Assembly (NCBI GenBank): GCA_950295325.1
Contig: OX485809.1
Location: 36,647,081 to 36,711,080 of the forward strand
From: Polytrichum commune
Lineage: Eukaryota; Streptophyta; Polytrichopsida; Polytrichales; Polytrichaceae
Direction of reading: 5' to 3'
Length of the DNA stretch: 64,000 bases
Part shown: piece by piece, positions 23,600 through 34,985 of the stretch
Numbering within the stretch: position 1 is the stretch's first letter
Layout: each line of letters opens with the position of its first letter
Notes under the pieces: generated by a model
The model's input: only the letters and a program-made list of their open reading frames with translations
Databases searched by the model: none
Told to the model about the DNA's origin: nothing
Program-made: the position numbers and the translations under genes

Positions 23600-24625
23600 T
23601 AGTAGTACTGCAATATAACATCATGTGTCGCAGAATTTCCGAGTTATGAAGACCTGCTCGATCCTGCAGCGCAATTACAATCGGAGGCACATTATCACAG
23701 CCGGATGCATGGCCCTAATTGTAAAGAAAAACCCAACAACAGTTGTCCATAAATTGTGGCAGAAAGTAAAACGAAGTTAATAAGGTGCCTTACAAAGGCC
23801 GTCATCTTCAATATAAGTAACCTGATCTAATGATATATATAGATATATATATATACATGTGAAGAGAATATCACTTCGATCGCCAATCACCATGACACTG
23901 TGGCCATGTCATAGTACCCTTCAATTAATTGCATCCCGCTTTTTGAAGGCACGTCGCTTTATCGCTTCCCATGACCCATCATATGCCTTTACAGGGAGGG
24001 TCTTGAAAGTCGTATTCAAGGCTAGCTAGCGAGCGCTTTGTGGTGTCTACTTATTTAGGGTCACTTTATAATTGAAGGTGAGGGCCCTTCACCCGTGACA
24101 TACAAAGTACGTGATTGGTGTCGAGAAGCGAAGGCGGAGAGTTGGAGACGATTCACGTTACCTTTACATTAGACCTTCAAGGCCTAAGGGACCAAAGAAA
24201 TTCAAATGGATGAAAAATCTACATGACAACAAGGGAGAGTCACAGTGAGGGAGTTGTCGCATGTGAGCGTACGCCTCATTCATCCGACATAAAAGTCTTC
24301 AAATCGTATGTAGTTTGGAGGACATTGTTTCAATGAAATTGACATTGAATTTAATTTTAAAGATCCCGAATTAGTCTAGTCAAGTCATTAAGGATGAATC
24401 CCAGAGGCTGCACACCTTTCATTGAAAACCAAGAACCACATGCGTTTGCAACGTTAACTTTACCCTAGAAACTCTCTATTTTATTTTATTTTTGTAAAAC
24501 CAAGCATTACACGTACAATTTCAATGATAAAAACACAAGTGACAATAAATATACGTAAAAAAGTTACATTCATATATAGTCATTAACATAAGTATTAAAA
24601 TATACTTTTGAATTATAATGAACCC

Positions 24626-24628
<3 letters not shown>

Positions 24629-24662
<34 letters not shown>
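24629..24662. repeat. (GT)n microsatellite
   Basis: About seventeen GT dinucleotides without interruption. Confidence 0.95.
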
Positions 24663-24665
<3 letters not shown>

Positions 24666-25311
24666 ATGGAAAAGCCTAGCATTCATTAATAAAGTCATTG
24701 AAGACTTTGCATCCTCTAGATGAAACTCATAAGCATCTAAGTCTACAATATATGTCACAGAAGCTAATGTAATTATTGTTTTTAGAACTACCATCAAATG
24801 ATATGTAAGATCGTAAGTCTACTTATTGTCAATTCCTTTGGATACCAACGTAAACTAATCTCCGTGTTTGATGGATGGTCCATCAAGTCGATTGGATCCC
24901 TGAACTCCATCCAACAATTAAATACTTATCCCCTAAAGTCTAGTGAGCCTATCATAGAAATACAAACGTTGTATATGTTGTAGACGTCCTCCACACATGT
25001 TCATAACTACGATTTAAAATTTGTATAGCATATGTATACATAATACATTGTAGTTCAAATTAATACCATTTGTGCACTTACATATACTCATATGTGTTAT
25101 GAAAGGTGCAAACCCCGGGAGATGAATTGGCCACAGACTTATAGGGGGGTATGGTCGTATGGATGAAAGATACACTCGTATGCAATAATTCCCTCTCTTC
25201 AATAGCAAGCGAAAAAATGTGGCAATCAATTAAATTCCCACTAGCTTCTAGAAATATTCTATTGCCATGGTGGGGACCCAAATCCGAACATATGTTGTAG
25301 TCTCTCAACAT

Positions 25312-25458
25312 GGTCCACTTTCACTTTACGCAAAGCTTGAGAGCCCATGAAAAATTGCAAGGGTGGAACTTTGTTTCCCAAGTTATGGCCTTGGGATGTT
25401 TCCAAGGGCCTCTAGATTTTCATGGTCACGGCTCTTGGTCTTTGTGTAAAGTGGTCCT
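25312..25458. mobile_element. short FB4-family MITE
   Basis: 147 bp. GGTCCACTTTCACTTTACGC at the left is inverted to TTTGTGTAAAGTGGTCCTTA at the right; GAGAGCCCATGAAAA and TTTTCATGGTCACGGCTCTT follow inward. Confidence 0.6.
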
Positions 25459-27338
25459 TAACTCATCCATTGGAAGTGAAGATGTAGTGAGAAAACCTAT
25501 AGGATTATATTTAATTTCTAGTTGATAAAATTAAAATGGTATTAGGTAGAGGCGCCCAAGTTTGTTGGGCTGGGCCTGAGTGGAATGAATTTACTCCTTG
25601 GACCTCAAATTAAAAGGGATTTGTTTTCTCTTCAATCTAGACCAGTGTAACTAGGCTTTAAGTAAATATTGATATATGCATGAATTTTAGATATAATGTA
25701 ATTATGTGTGTGCACTTTTATCAATGGACCCTTTGAAAGAAATGGCAGAAACTAGTTTTAAAGGTGGATTTCATCGATTGTTTTAGACATGTTTTAGTTG
25801 CATGGATATTGTGTTATTTGTGAAGAATACAAATCTAGGGATTATTAGATGCCACTGCTTCTTAAAGTCCGTATAATTAGGGTCTCCATCGTATTGTTAT
25901 AGTATTCCCCTGATAATTTGTCTTGCAATATACATGTCTTGACATCAAAGTTATCCATGTCCCATATGATCCATCATCATTAGATAGGACAAGGGTAATA
26001 ACAATTTCCCATATAAGAGGAAATTTGACAAACCATGTTGCTCCAAACTAGTAGAGTGGTTGACTACCCCAATTGTTAGTTTGCTTCCCCAAAAAAAAAC
26101 AATTAGATAGGTGGGGTTGACCTACACAAACAAAACAAGATTTTTTTTAAAAATGTTACTAGATGACCAGTCAAGTGGACTAGTCATATCCACCAATTCA
26201 CCATTGAAGTCGACTGGTTGGTTTTCACCTATGACGGTTGTCCCGCCCCTTCCAATGTGACAATCCTATTTGACATCATAGAAAATTCTCTTAGATGCAT
26301 TATTAATCTTGGACAAGTCTTTGGGCTATTTAAACTTGAATTCTAGTTGTTTACATAAATGTATGTGGTCTATTATGATGTGAAGCATGCATGGGGATTT
26401 TCTACAAAGCTTGAACCTTGAATCCAAGAGAAAACAAAATTTCGGTTCACCTTTACCATATACACCACCTAGTATAAATAAGAGTCTTGCATACATTTAT
26501 CCCAACTATTAGAATTTAGATAGGAATGCACTTAAAATGCAAGCATAGTCAAGTCCACAACTCCATTACCCTGCATAAGTTTAAATGAAAGAGATTCAAA
26601 ACAATATACTAACTTTGAAAATTTGTGAGTGAACAAATCATAGACATTTGAAAAACACATTGATCTACAAAGCCAAGCAATTTTGTTGACAAAAACAATT
26701 TCAAGAAAATTCTACATATTATAGAAGACGGTGCAAGTAGTGTGCAAGTAGGTATATTGAACACGTAATTGTGTAAAATTCGTTTAGAATTAAAAAAAAT
26801 ACATTAATATTTTTTCCATAAATTTTTGTAGTGATGCTCTCAAGTTTGTAATGAATTCAAGGAATGTGAAAAAATATCCAACTTCAATATATTCAAGGTG
26901 ACGTCATGAAATCTACGTCTAAAACCAAATTTAGCCATTACCATTTGAGCATTACTTTAAAGCGATAAGTTGTGTGAAAATCTCATCTTGACATTTCTAT
27001 ATCTGAATACCTAACACAACGATAAAGGGCGCCATGACAAAAAAAATCCAATTTGAACAACACTTTGCTACTACTTTGGAAAGTTTTACCAAAACAAATT
27101 ATGGTTTTAATATACCGGAGCAATTTTCTATGTACTTGATTGTGCTTGCTCCCTTGAATGTAGTAAGTCAACACCAGATGGTGCAAAATAAAAATAAACA
27201 CCCCTAACATCCCTTAATGTACCAGGGTAAATATCATTTTAGGATTCAATTTTTTTTGGATATTATACCATTAAGGGCAATTCTTTCATTTCAAATGCTC
27301 TTTTAACCTAGATTTAATCATGCACTTGGGCTTCAAGA
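25459..27338. other. AT-rich non-coding stretch
   Basis: I see no gene, RNA or clear element here; only short A/T runs and isolated small open frames. Confidence 0.35.
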
Positions 27339-27492
27339 CTTACATAACATTATTCAAATTCATAACAATGTTTTGTTTGACTGACGGTATTCCACGAGAT
27401 ATTCCCCACATTCAACCTGAATGTGGGGAATATTCTATGGTATACTATCAATCCACAAAACATTGTTATGAATATGAATAATATTGTGTATG
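27339..27492. mobile_element. foldback MITE with 75-bp arms and a 3-nt loop
   Basis: The centre ATTCCCCACATTCA-acc-TGAATGTGGGGAAT is a perfect palindrome. Arms continue outwards (CATAACAATGTTTTG and CAAAACATTGTTATG) to TACATAACATTATTC and GAATAATATTGTGTA. No ORF. Confidence 0.7.
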
Positions 27493-28708
27493 TAGCAATT
27501 TGAAATAGAATACCTTGTTTAACTTTGAAGAACTTTAGGAAAAACACCGCAACACATATTGAAAACTTCCACTTGTACTACACATCATTTGCAAAAAACT
27601 TGACATGTACATGTGTTTCCAAAGTTTTTTATATCACTCGTAAATGTACGTAGGGGGTTTGAAATTGGGCATTCATGTGGTACCGATTCGTCCACATTGA
27701 GTGGACCCCCTTCAAATTTTAGACTTATTAAGGTTGCAACTAATCCACATCAAGTAACAATAAGACTTGAAGAGAAGGGGTGTGTGTCTCTTCTACACAC
27801 TTGAGAACAACACAAGCGTGTCTCACGCATGGGGAGCATGGGGACATGTGGGGACCGTGGCACCCGTGCCATGTTAATTTGGGCCATGAACATGCTTTTC
27901 TTTCATTTGTTATTTTAATGTGTAGGGAATGTTCAATCTTTTTCCTACATTTGGAATCATCCATTCTAGAAAGCGGTCTTCCCTTCTTCCAAAAGTACAA
28001 ATTATGGACACCTTATATACGTTGTTCATTTATCAATGTGAGCCACACGATATCTAAGCTATTGAAGTGGCCCCTCAAGAAGAGAAATTACATTTTGGTA
28101 CATTACGTAGAACTTATTTGTGGTAACTATATTTAATGAATACATATTGAGATAACACTTAAGAATAGCGAAGTTTCAAAATATTTTTTATGTGATAGAA
28201 ACAATTTGCCAGAAAATATTCACAAATCGTTTCCAATTTCGTTAGGAAGTCATGTTCTTCTTTTTATTAGTTGAATGTGGAACAAATATTATAGACAAAG
28301 TGCTTCAAAAGTTTTATATTTGGATGATCATGTTTTTTGTATGTCAACAAATACATTTGAAGATGAAGTTGTTTGCATACTTGATTTCACCTAGTAAATT
28401 ACGATGACATGCTTATTCTCCTAGCCGGTCTCATGCTTCTTGCCCCTGCATTAGCCTTGACGATTCTCATGGGACACATGGGATTCATCATTTATTTACC
28501 AATAGTTTCTTATTGACGAAGGAAAGGACATAAAATGTTCAGGATATACTATAACGCCGGGCGTGCACTCAATGTAATAGAGGATCAACACCACCGAGTG
28601 CCTAATTTCTACCCCCCTATGTGTGTTTACAGTTGATATCAAAACACACATATCTGCACATGTTAAACTTTGTACAAAGTAGATGTGATATCCAAAACTA
28701 GCACCAGA

Positions 28709-28792
28709 CCTAAAACCAAGATCACATACTAGTACAATCATACATTTGAAAACTTCAAATGTATGACTATGATACATGATGTTGGTTTTAGG
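28709..28792. repeat. 84-bp stem-loop, precursor-like
   Basis: Arms 28709-28750 and 28754-28792 pair with few mismatches: CCTAAAACCAA with TTGGTTTTAGG at the base, CATACATTTGAA with TTCAAATGTATG at the tip. The distal arm recurs at ~31078-31098. Most likely a MITE end; the size also fits a small-RNA precursor, but nothing proves that. Confidence 0.45.
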
Positions 28793-28852
28793 TTATGTAG
28801 AAGTTTGGGGTTGGCCTTAGTTTCTAAGACTTATCTCTTTGAACATACGTGG

Positions 28853-29232
28853 CCATTTCACAACCTTAGATTTTAAGGAATATTCACCTTCTAGTCCCAT
28901 CAAGATTCTGGCAACAAGTTGGGTGTCATTTTCGAGTGTACGTGGTGGTTGTTTTATTTTTTATATATATAACATAGGAGGCGCTTGACCAACTAGCTAG
29001 TTTCCGTCAAGTAGAGAGACAATTTCACGGCCGGGAATCGAACCACCAGTCACTCCGTTCAGTTTGGGTACCTTTGCACTATCATCCGGAAGTTTCGGGT
29101 CATCTCGGACATGTGTACATGGTGGTCTCAAAACCCTTGGGAATGAATTTAAGGTTCTCCCTCCTCAAGAACAAAATAGGAAGCCTAGAAATTATATCGG
29201 GTCGTCAACCAATGCAATATGGTTAGCCCAAG
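28853..29232 (+). repeat. segment X, copy 1 (carrying the SINE)
   Basis: Matches, in inverted orientation, 30729-30942. Shared blocks include ACGTGGCCATTTCAC, CTTCTAGTCCCAT, GTGTACGTGGTGGT-CTCAAAA and CTAGAAATTAT-TCGGGTCGTC. A 163-bp SINE interrupts this copy only. Confidence 0.75.
28936..29126 (-). mobile_element. tRNA-derived SINE (163 bp) with 14-bp target duplication
   Basis: The element is 28950-29112, read on minus. It has an RNA polymerase III box A match (TAGTGCAAAGG) and a perfect box B (GGTTCGATTCC) 37 bp apart, both within its first ~80 nt, and an A/T-rich tail (TATATATATAAAAAATAAAA). Flanks GTGTACGTGGTGGT (28936-28949) and GTGTACATGGTGGT (29113-29126) are the duplication, one mismatch. 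The inverted paralogue at 30729-30942 lacks the insert. Mobilisation would rely on a LINE, none of which is seen here. Confidence 0.85.
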
Positions 29233-30728
29233 TGCTTTGTTAAATAACATATAACCTTAGTTCTTGGCACTTGATGAATCGCCTTCTTTTTATTTCGGAT
29301 AGAAAAACGGACAGGTGAGGTACACATGCATGATTCACGTCCTTTTCTTTACTTAGACACTTACTATTTGTTTCGTGTGTGGTGAAAGTGAGGATCAAGA
29401 AACAAACACCATAAAGACACATGTTTAGAAAAGATTGCACAACATCTTCAAAATTTCCATGAAGTACTCCATGTCATTCAACAAGACACACGACAGTTGG
29501 GAGGACCTAGCTAGTATGTAATTCAGTTTGAGGAATCGACAAACACGCACATATCCGACACCCACAACTGAATCAAGGGAGGTCCCATTTCCAATCTGGT
29601 TTTTTGTTGATCCTCCACCCTGATAGATCGGCTTTCCTCGTACACCGTTCCGCACAAGATCAAGATGTGAAATCCGATCAGTAGAAAAATGGAGGGAGTA
29701 CACCCAAAACTAATCGAATATCACCTGTGTGCCTTCAATGCAAAGGTATCACAGACAAGCTGATGAGCGAGCACTAGATGAGCCAGCGGCAAGTTCTTCA
29801 TGGCATGCATGCAGAAAAGGGCTCAAAGTGCACACGACGGTACCTTATTTAAACTGTGACAGTGCAGTAGTATTATCTGGCTGCTGCTGCTACTGCAGCA
29901 GATGTTCCCTTTTCCCCTGACACCCATCGATCGCTTCAATTCAATTGAAATGCGGCAATGGGGACTCGCAGGGTGTGATTGGAGGTCATGATATATTGTC
30001 CTGGCCTGCACCAAGATCGGCCCAAGATACGGCAAGTGAAGAGCTGGTGGCATGGCGTTGGGTGGTGGGGGGGAAACAATAACATATTATGTGTTTTGGA
30101 GCCTGTGAGACAAAGTTTCAAGGGCCGGAAGGGAATCATGCAGGTTGTGTTGATGCATGTTTTGGCCTCAGCGCCCACCACTACGTGTGCCAGTTCGTCT
30201 CCCAACAGTTCATAAAAAGTCATCATCGATCCCGCCCTCCCCTCCCCTCCCCTCCCCTCCCCTCCGCACTCCTACTGTAACTGTCTCCCACTTTTGTTTG
30301 TCCTTCTCGTAATAATGAAGCAACGCCTGTTGTGTCACAGCCTCCCAGGTAGCTTATCTCTCTTGTAACTTACAAGGGGGAGATCGAGGTGCTTTTTGGT
30401 TTCTAGTGTCACTTTACTATATATCCGGAGTGGAGTTACGCATGCAGTGCTACAACAACTTTGCGCTTAAGAATACAACCAACTTCTGAACAAGTAAAAA
30501 GCAATTCCGTTGTCCATACAAACTACTTTACTTCATATGTTTTGGTGGCTAACAAATGAAATCTGCAGTGAGGAGTTAGAAGCGTTACGTAATTCCAAAT
30601 AGTATATAAGTAGTGGCACTGAATACCATAAGCAGTGTACTACGGTGTAACCGATTTTAGAATAATATTACACTAGTTAGCTAGCTATGCACCAACACCA
30701 TGTAGTATTGCTTTCACCCAAAGTGGTG
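29233..30728. other. DNA between the inverted X copies; balanced composition, promoter-like patch
   Basis: 29700-30350 is less AT-rich than its surroundings and holds short open frames of unknown meaning, a CTGCTGCTGCTACTGCAGCAG palindromic patch (~29880) and a (CCCCT)n tract (30237-30263) ~20 bp after CATAAAAAG. It could be a promoter and leader of an unseen transcript. No protein recognised. Confidence 0.3.
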
Positions 30729-30942
30729 GGCTGACTCACCGTATTACATTATTGACGACCCGACATAATTTCTAGGCTTCCGATCCCGGACTTGAGGAGG
30801 GAGAATCTTGAGTTAATTCAAAGGCTTTTTGAGACCACTACGTACACTCGGAAGCGACACCCAGCTTGTTGCTAGCTAGGATCTTCATGGGACTAGAAGG
30901 TGACAGGCTTAAATCTAAGGTTTGTGAATTGGCCACGTACAA
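30729..30942 (-). repeat. segment X, copy 2 (empty site for the SINE)
   Basis: Inverted relative of 28853-29232. Reading on minus, GAGTGTACGTAGTGGTCTC continues without interruption where copy 1 has the SINE, which defines the insertion limits. Confidence 0.75.
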
Positions 30943-31705
30943 ACAAGTCAGACAGCATCAGGAGGCATGTAGTGAGAGAGAGAGAGAGAGAAATGTCTCA
31001 GGAACTAAGGTATATCCAATACTGTCAGATACCTAAGATCAACATTGTCGACCACCGTCATACATTATGATTGGAGTACATGATGTTGGTTTTAGGTGTT
31101 TTTTCAAGAAAGGGTTGGAAAGTGTTTGGGATTGGATAACTAGAGTGTGTTTCGTATGGCATTGTGTGTGGCGTGTTTTATTGTGCTGATAGTGAGAATC
31201 CTCTGGTTAGCGCGGACAACCGTTAGGAGCACGAACTGCGCGTTGGGCTGCGTAGACTCGTCGTTGAGACGGGCCTTGGACGCTTTCGGAATTTTTCTTT
31301 TCTTCTTAATTTATGCGCGCCGCTCTAATTGTTTTATGTGGTTATTTATAGAATGCCTAATTTAATGAGGCATGAGTTTAGTGGTGGACCCAAAAATTTA
31401 CAAGGCCATCAAGGCCCTAAGCAAAGGGGCAGCTCTCTAGGGATTCTGTGTGCATTTGATAGTGCTAGCCTGGTTAAATTATATGACTTAAGCTAGACCA
31501 TATTAACATACTACTTATTCCCGATGAATATCTTTGTGACAAAGTGATAATTTAGGTGAATATCTCATTGTAAGTATGACATTAGATTCTATTAGTACAA
31601 CTTATCGTAGGTAGACTATACTTAATAACAACAATATGTAGTGAGATAGACAACCCTTGTTCGATTACATCTTTTTTATTAGCACATCTATGTTTGAGTG
31701 GTATG

Positions 31706-31740
<35 letters not shown>
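31706..31740. repeat. ATT trinucleotide microsatellite
   Basis: Eleven ATT units, bounded on both sides by GAGTGGTATGTTGTT. Confidence 0.92.
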
Positions 31741-31744
31741 GAGT

Positions 31745-32080
31745 GGTATGTTGTTTGGTGTGACCCCAAGGATGCATGTTGAAAACATATGTGTCTAAAA
31801 AACATTGGATTGCACATGCTGAAAATACGATATCCATTCTAAGTTCAACGATCAACACAGTTGGGGTAGCCTAGTATGTGACCATTTCATGAGCATGAGA
31901 ATCTTCACTTTGAATATGGAGACAACATTCATACGAGCTCTAAAAAATATGATTTTGATTTGATTTTGATTTTGATTTTGACCTTGATTTTAATTTGCTA
32001 AAAATATCTCGTACGATTGCATGTTTTATATGCGAGGAGAAAAGTGGGTCAGTTGGAAAAAGTGACCGTTTTAAGACCCA
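31745..32080 (+). repeat. dispersed repeat R1, another copy
   Basis: Contains ACATATGTGTCTAAAAAACA, GAGCATGAGAATCTTCACTT, CGAGCTCTAAAAAATATGA and ATGCGAGGAGAAAAGTG in the R1 order. A short GATTTT tandem expansion is at 31953-31980. Confidence 0.55.
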
Positions 32081-32446
32081 TCTATCTTAAATCAAACAAG
32101 AGTTAACAAAACTATGCATGCCCTCTGCAAGGTGATGAATGAAAGAGATCAGGTCTGAGCTGCAGTGGCTTCTACTTTCAGAAGTATGTGTGCCCAAATC
32201 ATGACACTTCGCATGCACTTCATGCTTGCTGCAACTGAACAATTATAAACCACTCACGAATAATCATGCGACCTCAGGAAGAATCAGGCTCATGTACCAT
32301 CCTTTGTTCACATATCATCATGATTTAGGGCCTCTTCACACAAGAGCTCGAGTTGAGAGCTTGAACTTGTCATTAATCTTCCAGAGTTTGGTGCTTGGAT
32401 TTGACAAGGTACCATCCAAAGTTCAATGACTTCCAAATTAGAGAGA

Positions 32447-32883
32447 GCTTCACCCACGGGGAGGTCACTCCATTGTAAAGTTGAACAACCACGTGCGAAC
32501 ACTCTACATGTTAAAAAATCTTACTTTTTACATAAAGCATCACTAAAATGGGTCAATCTTTTATTGATGTTTTTTCATGAGTAGATATACATGGTACCTA
32601 TTACATAATAAAAAATGGTAACTAAATTTGATGATTTTTTTTTAATAAAACATACCGCTTCTAACTACAATGACGCAATATTGAACTAAAAAAAGTACTA
32701 CAGAAAATGAAGATGACTAAATGTTTTTTAAAATTATACAAAAGATACTATCAATGGTTATGTATATCTAGAAAAAATATCATAAATTTTAAAACTATCT
32801 ATGGCATGTAATATAGGGGTAGCAAACTTTGTTCGCACGTGGTGTTCAACTTGACAATGGAGTGACCTCCCCGTGGCTTCACC
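32447..32883. mobile_element. hAT-type MITE (421 bp) with 8-bp target duplication
   Basis: Element 32455-32875. Inverted ends start CACGGGGAGGTCACTCCATT and extend ~50 bp (to ACCACGTGCGAAC). GCTTCACC is directly repeated at 32447-32454 and 32876-32883, the 8-bp size typical of hAT. Interior is AT-rich with no ORF. Confidence 0.88.
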
Positions 32884-34790
32884 AATCCTGAAGTTCTCTA
32901 TACTTTGAGCGCAAGTGTAAATTGGCAGAGTTCAAAGTGAGATATCAAAGTGGGGATGGTACTAAACAAAGTGGGGACAAGTCAAAGAACATTTGAAAGC
33001 CCATCAATTTGGGGTCCACAAAACAAGAGCTCAAATTCTCAACATTGACCTAAGCGGCCTTCATGGGGTAGCTTAGATTTCTAACCAAGAGCTAGTAAAA
33101 AAATGGCCGAGAGCTTGTCAGAGGCATTCACATGGGGGACCTATCAAGGCAACATGTGAGCATTGTCATGTTGGTAAAAAATTGAAGCTCCCAAGTGTAA
33201 GGTGACTCGAACAGACAAGTGTGAAGACCAATATGTGCTAAAATATTTTTTAGTGAGGCCATCCGGTCCCAAACTCTTACCTTAGGCCATGATAGCCACA
33301 ACCACCTTGGAGAGCTCTTAGAAATCTCTTCCGAAGAAAACAATGCATGCAAGAGTTGTTGGGCATCTGCAAAAAAATTAGAATGCATGCACAAAGTTGA
33401 CAACAACTTGCATGTGGGGTATGTAGAAAGTGGCGTACACAAGCTGACAGTGTGGAGATTGGCACACAATGTGTTGCTAATTCATGCCAAATCTCTTTGA
33501 ATAAAGGCCAAACTTTTGTCTACATCCACCAACTAAGTGATGAGAAAACCCATCAACCATTCTTTGATTGTGAAGAAGTGTGAGCCCAAAAGGGTGCCCA
33601 CATTTAGTCTTAGACCCTTGAAACGTTAGTTGATGCACTTTGAAGTAGCATGTTACTTCACAAAAATATAAAAAGAGTGAAATGTTAGTCTTAGAAGTAC
33701 CATGTTGTAAGAGGCTAGGATGTGAGTTGTTATTGTGTTTTTACCTTCGGAAGGATTTGAGTGAATGAGGATAGGTAAGGAGAACTTGGATTGAGTAGTT
33801 AGTGAGTAGGCTAGTACAAATGGATGGAGACAACCAAAGTGACTCAAGAGGCAAGTGCATTCGAATTGGGATGAATGGAGGATCACATGGAGCGCACAAG
33901 TGGACCACCTCATCATGGCCACTTAATGGGGAAGGCCCAAGGAAGAATGCAAGGTGGAGGATAAGCAAATTCTCAAAGCACCAATCAAATCACGAGCTAA
34001 GCATCGTGGTTTGAATTAAGTGGTGAGCGACGATTTGGGAAAGTAAGGGGAGAAAGTTATGGCGGCGGAAAGCGAAGGAGGCTAAGTTTGGGTTGAAGCA
34101 TCCCAAGTTTGGTAAAGTGTGGTAGGTAGAAAGCCAAGGCTAGTTAAATGTTCGAATTAGGATCCTTGTTGATCATTTGAGGGAGGAAGGCTCAGAAGAT
34201 AGGATTGGCACCTACTAAGTAGGAGGAAATCTCAAGGGCTTATCGTGAGCCTTGAGGGTGCTCACCCCCTCAAGCTTACTATATAATCCCTCATTCTTCC
34301 CTCACTCATCCTCTCTTTCCTTTGTGCTCCAAGGCACCCCACGAGTTATAAGTGTGGGTGTGGGAAGCCATATTGGAGCACATGTGTGTGCTTAGTTTTT
34401 AGTTTGAGAGCCAAGGCTTGTTAGCCTTGAAGAGGGCTTGACCTCTTGGTAGAATTAGTGTTGACGTGAAGGATTTTAAAGTTAATTCATGATTCCAATT
34501 TGTGGTACTTAAAGTTCATGTTTTGAATACACGTGGTTGCAAGTTCCATGTTTAAGAGTTGAGCACTTGATGTTGTGATGAGTGCAAAAATATACTTGTG
34601 TGGATTAGTTAGTCTTAGTGAAGTTAGGAAATTTTCTCTCCCCCTCTCCTCTCTAGGATTTTAGGATTTTAGGATTAGAGAAGAATTGTGTGATTAGAAA
34701 GGGGTTGTTAGTAGAATTAGGGAAATTAGGTAGGAAGATTAGTTAAGGGCTTGAATAATTAGTGAGGTAGTTGGGGATTACAACTACAAA
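32884..34790. other. non-coding stretch with a promoter-like patch
   Basis: No protein family recognised. At ~34280 ACTATATAATCCCTC resembles a TATA box and is followed by a CT-rich leader-like segment (34297-34325). No matching downstream gene was found. A 113-codon frame on minus (33128-33469) shows no family motif. Confidence 0.3.
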
Positions 34791-34796
34791 GTTGTG

Positions 34797-34985
34797 GGTT
34801 CATGAAGGAGCTGGGTTTATGAAGGAGCTGGGTTTGTTTAGTTAGAAAGTAAAGAGCTGGGTTTATGAAGGACCTGGGTTTGTTTAGTTAGAAGCTAAGG
34901 AGCTGGGTTTATGAAGGAGCTGGGTTTATGAAGGAGCTAGGTTTATGTAATTAGAAAGTAAAGAGATGGGTTCATGAAGGAGCTT
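34797..34985. repeat. minisatellite built from AGGAGCTGGGTTTATGA
   Basis: Eight or so 17-18-bp units, some separated by GTTTAGTTAGAAAGTAAAG, giving a higher-order period near 50 bp. Confidence 0.85.

Noticed and set aside
29995-30030. GGCCTGCACCAAGATCGG, loosely like a miR168 star strand
   Set aside because: The match is poor and no precursor stem surrounds it.
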